DNA of 64,000 bases. It comes from Perkinsus chesapeaki. Lineage: Eukaryota > Perkinsozoa > Perkinsida > Perkinsidae. A program made the position numbers and the translations under genes. A model generated the notes under the pieces. It was not told the origin of the DNA. It ran no database searches and worked only from the letters and a program-made list of their open reading frames with translations. Below are positions 58,183-64,000 of the stretch, one piece after another (the stretch's first letter is position 1; each line of letters starts with the position of its first letter). The DNA lies in assembly GCA_013115145.1 (NCBI GenBank), contig JAAPAO010000049.1:1-64000 (forward strand), in the 5' to 3' direction.

Positions 58183-60165
58183 CTAGTTTCCCGAACCAGA
58201 CTTCTCGCCGCTCTTAACCATTGGGTCGCTCTTGTGGTTACCACTTTCGTCATCTTTCTTGACAAGGTCTTCTATTTCCCATACTCGGAATTTTCCAGAT
58301 GGGAGAGAGGATACACTAGATAACCCGCCCTCTCGGTTGTGATAACCAACGATATAATAAGTACGACCGTAACGGTTATGACGAGAAAGAACGCCATCTG
58401 GTTTACACATAGATATCATCTCCTGCTTATTCCTGCAACCATAACCAGTCACGCCAAACGCCGCTGCGTACCGACCACAAAACTCTCTGAAGGCTGACCT
58501 CGATTTTCCACCTTGGTCGCTAGATTGGTTTTGCTTATCGGTGCCGGGGACACCATGAATGGCCCCGACAGAGTCATTGATTGGCGGTGACCTTTGAGGA
58601 ATAATGCTGTTTGTCTCTTCCATAAGTCTGGCCTCGCTGCGGATGTACTCCACGATAGTGTCCTGAACAAATGGACCAGTGCAATGAAGAGGGACAGCAC
58701 TTTCCCAATCGCTGTCTGATGATGCTTTTTGTTTACAGCGACGGATCACACCCTGGACCATATCTCTCGGCAACTTGGATAGAATTTGCCTCACGAACTG
58801 GATCAACTGGGCATCGGTGGATCCTGCGCTATAAACCACGCGATAAATCTCGCAAGCCGCAACCACTTCCTTCAAATATGAATCGATGTCCCTGGCGGAC
58901 TTGAACTTGAGTCCAGAGACAATGGAAGTGAGTTTCTCCACGAGAACACTCCTGCGAGCATGAACAGCCATACATGCCTGCTTTATAGCAGTCCAATCAT
59001 TCCCATTGGTATTGTAAGTCCTCTTGGCAGTATCAAGAACATCAGGACACTTCTCTAAAGTGTTGAGGAATTTTTGGACACAGGCATGCTTTAGACCAAA
59101 ATGGGGTTGAAAGTTACCGTTCTCGTCATAAAAACCACCACCAGCCTCATATAAAACTTCTTCAATCCTCAGCGCATGCTGGGCAAACTCATGGCTCTTG
59201 CCCAACGATTGAGTAGCAATTTTTCCAACATCTGCAGATTCGCACTTCTTGGGAAGATTCTGAACATTCACTCTTGGAGCTTCGACATTGGACGCTGAGT
59301 CGCCCGGGTACACATCACGCTGATGATCAGGGGAAGCTGATAACATAAGAGCCCTTGAAGCTTGGCTAGACTGGTGATAACTCATTGCCGATGCCCCAAC
59401 TGCTATTACCGGAGATCCGCTAGGATCTATTGGTAAAGCTACTGGTTGCAAGGAACCCGGTAGAGGGACACCTTGCTGAATAGGAGCTTGATGAGGAACA
59501 GCTGGTCTATGAAACACTTGTTGGGGAACACTTTGTTGAAGAGCAGCTTGTTGATAAACAGCTTGTTGATGAAAGACTTGTTGTGCCGGAAGACTGTAAC
59601 GATCCTGTTGTGACACTGCTGAACGTGCTTGAAGTTCTCCACTTCGTCTCGATAAGGTAGAATGAACACTATCAATACGACCTTGATTGAGCACTTGTTG
59701 AGTAGCACTGCTCGGGGCAGGTGGTGTAACGTATTGACGAATTATACCAGAGTTCGAAGAGGAAACTCTAGAGGCATTTGACCGTCCCAATGCTTGGGAA
59801 TTTAACTCGGTCAACTGATCATGCCTCAACTCCAAGGCTATCACGTATGCGCCAGCTTCTTCTAGAACAGCTCGGAGATCAGCTTCTTGCTCTGCGAGAG
59901 TATCACAAACCCTCTCATCATCTTCACTCACAATAATAATGTTATTAAGTCTCTCAACAACATCACGCAACTTCGATCGAATCTTGCCTCTGTGAATCCT
60001 TGCCTTCTTAAGTTCTTCTCGCAAAGATTCTGGGGAGTCGAATAAGGCGGCTGACTCGATGAACGACGGCCTTCGAATAAGAACAGACGGGCGTTCTTGT
60101 ACGCCAGCCGCAGACCCTTCTATCGGGTTCGGATGTGTAGGTGTCGCCATGATGGGATTCGCCAT
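58183..60165 (-). CDS. Retrotransposon Gag-like protein
   Basis: 660 aa, ATG at 60165 within the 5' LTR; a second ATG (60150) overlaps the LTR end and primer-binding site. The N-terminal part has coiled-coil character (ESLREELKKARIHRGKIRSK). The middle has imperfect glutamine-rich repeats (QQVFHQQ, QQAALQQ, PQQVFHRP). The following helical region (about residues 330-530) is the likely capsid. A Cys-containing C-terminal region (FCGRYAAAFGVTGYGC) is present, but a canonical CCHC knuckle is not. The frame ends TAG directly after GGGAAAC, so most ribosomes should make Gag and a minority Gag-Pol. Confidence 0.82.
   Translation of the reverse strand: MANPIMATPTHPNPIEGSAAGVQERPSVLIRRPSFIESAALFDSPESLREELKKARIHRGKIRSKLRDVVERLNNIIIVSEDDERVCDTLAEQEADLRAVLEEAGAYVIALELRHDQLTELNSQALGRSNASRVSSSNSGIIRQYVTPPAPSSATQQVLNQGRIDSVHSTLSRRSGELQARSAVSQQDRYSLPAQQVFHQQAVYQQAALQQSVPQQVFHRPAVPHQAPIQQGVPLPGSLQPVALPIDPSGSPVIAVGASAMSYHQSSQASRALMLSASPDHQRDVYPGDSASNVEAPRVNVQNLPKKCESADVGKIATQSLGKSHEFAQHALRIEEVLYEAGGGFYDENGNFQPHFGLKHACVQKFLNTLEKCPDVLDTAKRTYNTNGNDWTAIKQACMAVHARRSVLVEKLTSIVSGLKFKSARDIDSYLKEVVAACEIYRVVYSAGSTDAQLIQFVRQILSKLPRDMVQGVIRRCKQKASSDSDWESAVPLHCTGPFVQDTIVEYIRSEARLMEETNSIIPQRSPPINDSVGAIHGVPGTDKQNQSSDQGGKSRSAFREFCGRYAAAFGVTGYGCRNKQEMISMCKPDGVLSRHNRYGRTYYIVGYHNREGGLSSVSSLPSGKFRVWEIEDLVKKDDESGNHKSDPMVKSGEKSGSGN
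58186..58192 (-). promoter_or_regulatory. -1 ribosomal frameshift heptamer GGGAAAC (gag to pol)
   Basis: Gag ends ...TCG GGA AAC TAG. G GGA AAC is a perfect X XXY YYZ heptamer immediately before the stop. Slipping back one base gives GGG AAA CTA GAA GGG ATG, which runs straight into the protease-RT frame. Confidence 0.75.
60132..60149 (-). other. Putative primer-binding site (TGGCGACACC...)
   Basis: Directly after the CA that ends the 5' LTR, the sense strand reads TGG then CGACACC, as expected for pairing with a tRNA 3' end (..GGTGTCGCCA). It is not complementary to the tRNA-Met at 60734. It overlaps the second gag ATG. Confidence 0.5.
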
Positions 60166-60396
60166 AACTGGTAACTCAATGCCGTTAGGCGCAAGTAAAA
60201 CTAACTACAAATGATCTTATACTCAACTATCTTCAGATCTATATCATCTAGATACCCATTATCGAAGGCCACGGTTACAATATTGGGCGAGCGAGATCTA
60301 ATAATAGTCCCAGGAAACCAATGCCGACGGTTGACACCGTTTAGCATAATATAAGCGACCGATATCCGCTGGCCAATCATGAGACTAGGAGTCTCA
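60150..60396 (-). repeat. 5' LTR (247 bp)
   Basis: Partner of 53445-53691; differences are at three positions (C/T near 60185, G/A near 60204, G/A near 60387). It contains the first gag ATG (60165) and an orphan copy of the integrase C-terminal codons. Confidence 0.92.
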
Positions 60397-60733
60397 TCAG
60401 GACAAGCGACTCCGAGATTCCAAGAGGCCGAGTATCCTTTGTCGTTTCCTTATTAGTGAAACGGTCAGCACGGATTTCTGAATTAAGACAACTTAAATGA
60501 TTAGTAGTAAATTACACGTGATGATATAGCGCATGTTTATACCGACATTGCTAGCTCTCAGCTTGCTTCTCCCCGACGGCGGTTGCGTAGACACAAATCC
60601 ATCAACTTGAAGGCATCAAGCTCTAATATGTGACAACAAATACCAACAAACTAGGACGGTTTCTTTATTTACCGCTGAGAGTCGCCACGAATAAGAAATC
60701 GCCACAGCCAGCGATCTGACCGTCAAAACCAGA
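60397..60733. other. Intergenic between LTR element and tRNA gene
   Basis: No gene or repeat recognised in about 340 bp. Confidence 0.45.
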
Positions 60734-60806
60734 GCGGCTTTGGCGCAGTAGGTAGCGCGTAGGTCTCATAATCCTAAGGTCGCGAGTTCGATCCTCGCAG
60801 GCCGCA
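60734..60806 (+). tRNA. tRNA-Met (CAT), elongator type
   Basis: Full cloverleaf: acceptor GCGGCTT pairs with AGGCCGC, D-stem GCGC/GCGC, anticodon loop CTCATAA with CAT, T-stem GCGAG/CTCGC around TTCGATC, discriminator A. The G1-C72 pair argues for elongator rather than initiator Met. Internal box A (TGGCGCAGTAGG) and box B are present, no intron, and TTTT at 60807-60810 is the pol III terminator. Confidence 0.95.
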
Positions 60807-60859
60807 TTTTTAAAGGCATCGTGGCCTCAAAAGTTCCCGATCAGTTTGCTATTCGTCCA

Positions 60860-60884
60860 GGGCCGGTATGCGGATCCTGATCCA
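60860..60884 (+). repeat. Left terminal inverted repeat (25 bp)
   Basis: Starts GGGCCGGTATGCGGATCC and is the exact reverse complement of 63537-63561. Degenerate GATC-containing repeats continue inward to about 61100. Confidence 0.9.
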
Positions 60885-61219
60885 CACGTGATCCTGAGAA
60901 AAAGATCACAGAAAAAGATCAACGCACTGATTTTCTGCCGTGAACCTGATTTTTTGGCTCAGATCAATAAATTCGGGATCACGCAGCAGGATCATAGCTC
61001 AGTCGGATGATCTGTGGATCACAGCACCTGTGATCCTGCTAGTTTTGGATCAGGATCGTAGATCATGGATCAACGACACATAATATCTGGATCATTCAAG
61101 ATCCGATGACTGAGAGATCGTGCACCGCGAAACTGCTATTGCTCATTTTGGCGGAGCGATGCTGCTTCGCTCCGTCTTCTGCGCATATCCGATAACGAAT
61201 TGGCTTGAATAGTTTTTAA

Positions 61220-61841
61220 ATGTCAGAAGTTTCGAGCGAGATAAAAATATACTTCGCGTCTTTATTCTTCGACGATAACAACGAAGTTCAGAAGATACTG
61301 CGAGGAAACATTGGTGGCAATGACGTTGCGAGGCGACAGCGTGAGCAATGGGAAAAGCTCGCATGCGACATCAACTCTTTGTTTGGGGTAAATTACACCT
61401 CTAAAAATCTTAAGCAGATGAAGGAGGATATGACACGCGGTAGTAATGTAGGGTGAAAATAAGTGACTTGCTTTCGTCTCAGTTGTTGGTCGGGTAGCTA
61501 CAGCGCACAGACAAAGGTTATGCGCCGTGAAAACGGGTGGTGGTGAACCTTCGGAGGATCCTGAGCCATGCACCGAGCCGTGGTTGAAAGCGATTGAGCA
61601 CCATATCTTCAGCACTCCAAGATTCGTGGGGTTGGGGGACTTGGAAGCGGGGGTACAAATTCAAGACGGCATAGGTGCACCATTATCATACAAGCAGTTA
61701 ACGCGTCTCAGTAGGGGATGTTCTGCGAAGCGCCAGAGGGAGGACAGCGGAAATGGAGATGCGGGAAAGTACAGAGCAACTGTTCAAGCTATGGATAGGA
61801 TTGGGAAGGCTTTTAGAGGCTTGAACGCGGTTCAAAAGTGA
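61220..61841 (+). CDS. Myb/SANT-like (trihelix) protein of the transposon
   Basis: The first exon begins at ATG 61220 and encodes REQWEKLACDINSLFGV and LKQMKEDM, the tryptophan-containing three-helix pattern of the Myb-like protein that accompanies Harbinger transposases. The frame closes at 61456. A GT donor near 61449 and an acceptor near 61500 allow joining to the frame that carries GEPSEDPEPCTEPWLKAIE and ends AMDRIGKAFRGLNAVQK at 61841. The exact splice site is not fixed. It probably binds DNA (perhaps the GATC-rich ends) and partners the transposase. Confidence 0.5.
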
Positions 61842-61980
61842 CGTCTCGGCAAGGTGACCCTGCGAGCATGGTGAGCATGTTTCTAGGTTCCTTTTGGCAA
61901 TTGTCACTCTTGTTGGGTTGTTGGTGGTTATTCCGTTCTCATTCAAGTTAGTGTTGTTATTGTTACAAAACTCTTACTGC

Positions 61981-62643
61981 ATGCCAGCGAAAAAGGCGGA
62001 ATTTCAGCCTCAAGAGAAGTTCGACCTCATCAATACTTTCACTAATTGGCTTGAGGATACAAAAGACATGGAGAAAAGATTCACAACGATGAAGGCATAT
62101 GTTGATCACGTCAGAGTAGTATGGCTTTATATCGGTATAATATGAATATAGAGAATATACATATAGGTGCTTCAATCACAGGATAAAATAACGTTGCGTG
62201 ATTGTTTCGACGATCAGCAAATCTCCAACTATGTGAAAAATTGGAAAAACCGCAATGGAAGGCCCGCTGAGGAGGTCCGAGCAAAAGCGGAGAGTGATTT
62301 GCTTGCAAAAACAAAGAGAATAAAGAAGGAAAACAAGTCCACAGGCGCCCTCAAAGCACCGGTCGCGGTTTCTTCTGCTTCCAGTGCAGTCGAGAGAGCT
62401 GCCGAGGCGATGGAGGAAGCCGATCGCTTGGCTACCGAAGTCAGCGACGAGATTATCACCGATTGCCCGCCACCACTTGCCAGACGAAAGCGCACGTACG
62501 CCGAAGCGATCGATATGGTGGCGTCTGCGGCTGAGGCTGTAGAAACATACTTCAGATTTATGTACAGAAAAGCCAAAGTGGAGAAGCTAGATCGGGCAAC
62601 GACAACTGACAACGATGGCGATGATGAAGGATGGACCAAATGA
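61981..62643 (+). CDS. Unknown transposon-borne protein
   Basis: Two exons, 61981-62115 and 62167-62643, with a 51-nt intron, in phase, giving 203 aa. ATG 61981 (MPAKKAEFQPQEKFDLINTF). The protein is charged and helical: an N-terminal segment with TFTNWLEDTKDMEKRF, a segment KNWKNRNGRP, then alanine/lysine/glutamate-rich helices and an acidic tail (DNDGDDEG). I recognise no family. Its place between the Myb-like gene and the transposase start suggests a second accessory protein of the element, perhaps also DNA-binding. Confidence 0.6.
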
Positions 62644-62897
62644 GGATGCTGTCCTCAGGACTAGCACGAGCGCTGCTGCAGCATTGCTCCATCGTTTCTG
62701 TGGTACGTACTGTGTTTCCGTATTTATAGCCTTTATCATGATAGATGTTATCCGAGCATGACATTACTAGACTAGTAGTACTAGTTCGGTTTCCCTAAGT
62801 GGTCAGTTGTTTCGTTTAGCTAAGTTAATAATGCCGTAACAATTACTGTGAGAAAATGAATTGAAAAATTTATGAAATCGTCTACAGCGGAGTTTTT

Positions 62898-63155
62898 ATG
62901 ATAAACAGGAATAATAATGAAAAACTACTGGGCAGCTACGTTTCCGACAAACTACTACTCCAAATGCCTCTCATCGACCCTACTGCCGGTGTGCCGGATG
63001 ACGAGCTCCGTCTGCGATATCGTTTCTGCAGGCAGTCTTTATTTAATTTGCTGGACATACTTCAACTTCGCGATAATGGTAAAAGGCACCACGTAATAAA
63101 GAAATTACTCGTAGCGGATTGTGGATTAGTACGTAAAGTGCCACTGATCCGCTGA
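62898..63155 (+). pseudogene. Truncated Harbinger-like transposase (N-terminal part only)
   Basis: An 85-aa frame contains DELRLRYRFCRQSLFNLLDIL, which resembles the segment before the DDE nuclease in HARBI1-type transposases (the 'FRMs..sF..ll..l' pattern). It then runs directly into the GATC-rich right subterminus, so the whole catalytic domain is missing. Upstream Met choice is uncertain. Confidence 0.5.
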
Positions 63156-63536
63156 CTGATCCTTGAGATGGATCAGGAGCTTGATCCAATGGTTGATCTG
63201 GATCAGAGGATGATCTGCCAAGGTAAAATGGATCACGGATCAACGAAATTTCTCAAAGCCCTTGAGAAATTCTCAGCCCCTTGATCTATGGATCATGGAT
63301 CAGATTTTTTCTCAAGGATCACGGATCAGGATCAAAAACGAGGATCACACAAGATCCAGATCACAGGTCAGAGATCAGTATCGAAGTTCACGGTTCGAGA
63401 TCAAGAGTCAAGGATCAGGATCAAAGATCACGGATCGAGATCAAGGATCATGGATCTAGCTCAAGCATTCCGGATCACGATTGATTTGGCTCAGACAAGA
63501 AGATCACTGGGTGATCTGGGTCATCGGCTTGATCCA
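63140..63536. repeat. Right subterminal GATC-rich repeat region
   Basis: Dozens of short units such as ggatcaggatca, tgatcc and agatca in both orientations, ending at the right TIR. The left end (60870-61100) has the same character. Confidence 0.85.
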
Positions 63537-63561
63537 TGGATCAGGATCCGCATACCGGCCC
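63537..63561 (-). repeat. Right terminal inverted repeat (25 bp)
   Basis: Reads tggatcaggatccgcata... on the plus strand and is the exact reverse complement of 60860-60884. Confidence 0.9.
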
Positions 63562-64000
63562 AGCTGGGGTATGCCCGACCCACAAGCATGGACGATTTGC
63601 CGAAAACTGAAGAGGGCAGCGGCCGAAATGTCGCCCTATTCAGAGCGCAAGACTGTAAGGATAGAAAGAAAGTGATTCTGCCCGGCAAGACGTCACCACG
63701 AAACTCAACTCGAATCATTCTTCAGAGTGTGACGAGTATTTTATGTATCCTTCTTCTAGCTGCCGACTTCAAACTTCAGACACTTTCAGAACGAAGCAAC
63801 ATAAGGCAACTGAGCAAATCTAATGGTATTGGTAGCAGCAGAGCTAGGATAGCTTAGTTAGAAGGATAGCAATCATCTGGAACATCTGCGGATACCGGCT
63901 GATGTCGCGTATCGGACTCATGCCAGCCGAAATCCACAAGATAAACGAATGGTTTAGCAGTGAGGTTCAGCAAGCAACAGTGTAGGTCGATATGATTGTA
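63562..64000. other. Window end, nothing recognised
   Basis: No supported coding region, RNA gene or repeat in the last 440 bp. The frame to 63857 begins inside the transposon repeats and is probably chance. Confidence 0.4.

Larger units (their letters stand above)
53445..60396 (-). mobile_element. Intact LTR retrotransposon with three frames (gag / PR-RT-RH / INT)
   Basis: The element reads on the minus strand: 5' LTR 60396-60150, primer-binding site, gag, pol with protease, reverse transcriptase and RNase H, then integrase, polypurine tract and 3' LTR 53691-53445. Total length is about 6.95 kb. LTRs start TG and end CA and differ at three of 247 positions, so the insertion is young. The gene order is that of Ty3/gypsy and BEL/Pao elements; the RT has FVDD at the active site. 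All three frames are open, and their joins carry -1 slippery heptamers. A clean target duplication is not visible (left flank aagga, right flank tcagg). Confidence 0.92.
60860..63561. mobile_element. TIR DNA transposon, PIF/Harbinger-like, internally deleted
   Basis: A perfect 25-bp terminal inverted repeat bounds 2.7 kb. Both ends (to about 61100, and from about 63140) are packed with GGATCA/TGATCC-type motifs. Between them lie a Myb/SANT-like gene, an unknown gene and the first part of a Harbinger-like transposase. The DDE nuclease domain is absent, so the copy should be non-autonomous. No convincing target-site duplication: left flank ..gtcca, right flank agctg. Confidence 0.7.

Noticed and set aside
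60734-60806. tRNA-Met as the primer source for the neighbouring retroelement
   Set aside because: The candidate primer-binding site (TGGCGACACC) does not complement this tRNA's 3' end (..AGGCCGCA).
60940-63500. Spliced-leader-like 'ttggctcag' strings at about 60953 and 63487
   Set aside because: Only the last few bases resemble dinoflagellate/perkinsid spliced leaders, and no donor or Sm site follows. They are part of the transposon ends.
63140-63536. CRISPR-like repeats
   Set aside because: Units are short, degenerate and in both orientations without spacers, in a eukaryotic transposon end.
63288-63857. Plus-strand open frame of 189 aa
   Set aside because: Its first half is the translated GATC repeat and it crosses the transposon end; no sign of selection.

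Overview
The window is nuclear DNA from a eukaryotic protist. Genes are split by many very short GT-AG introns, mostly 40-60 nt, and all exon structures given here were worked out by hand from reading frame, splice dinucleotides and phase. An axonemal dynein heavy chain and a MAK/ICK-type kinase imply a flagellated or ciliated stage. Short introns, tandem amino-acid transporters and the overall style fit an alveolate such as Perkinsus, but the organism is an inference.

Layout. 0.25-5.2 kb (+): a zinc-motif protein with a Q/P-rich tail, then an RS-rich protein. 5.5-20.5 kb (-): a complete axonemal dynein heavy chain of the DNAH3/7/12 type, with an EF-hand-like loop between AAA3 and AAA4. 20.6-29.2 kb (-): intron-rich genes, of which only a HemK2/N6AMT1 methyltransferase (21729-22707) can be named firmly. 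30.0-32.05 kb (-): a MAK/ICK-type kinase, divergent from ribosomal protein L21 (32310, +). 33.4-36.2 kb: an acidic protein (-) and a perilipin-like protein (+) diverge around a 20-bp tandem repeat that contains an assembly gap. 36.6-39.6 kb (+): a protein with a DUF723-like zinc module, then SAP18. 39.8-44.2 kb (+): two tandem TMEM62-like metallophosphoesterases. 44.4-53.0 kb (-): four intronless AAAP amino-acid transporters with a Hint-domain (hedgehog/intein-fold) gene among them.

The right end is mobile DNA. 53445-60396 (-) is an apparently intact LTR retrotransposon. Its gag, protease-RT-RNase H and integrase lie in three frames joined by two perfectly phased -1 slippery heptamers (GGGAAAC and TTTAAAG). 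Both the gag start and the integrase end lie inside the LTRs. A tRNA-Met(CAT) follows at 60734. A second element (60860-63561) has 25-bp terminal inverted repeats and GATC-rich ends, and resembles a PIF/Harbinger transposon that has lost its DDE nuclease.

The retroelement with two consecutive frameshifts is the most unusual system seen. The Hint gene, the DUF723-like gene and the promoter satellite are the next best leads.
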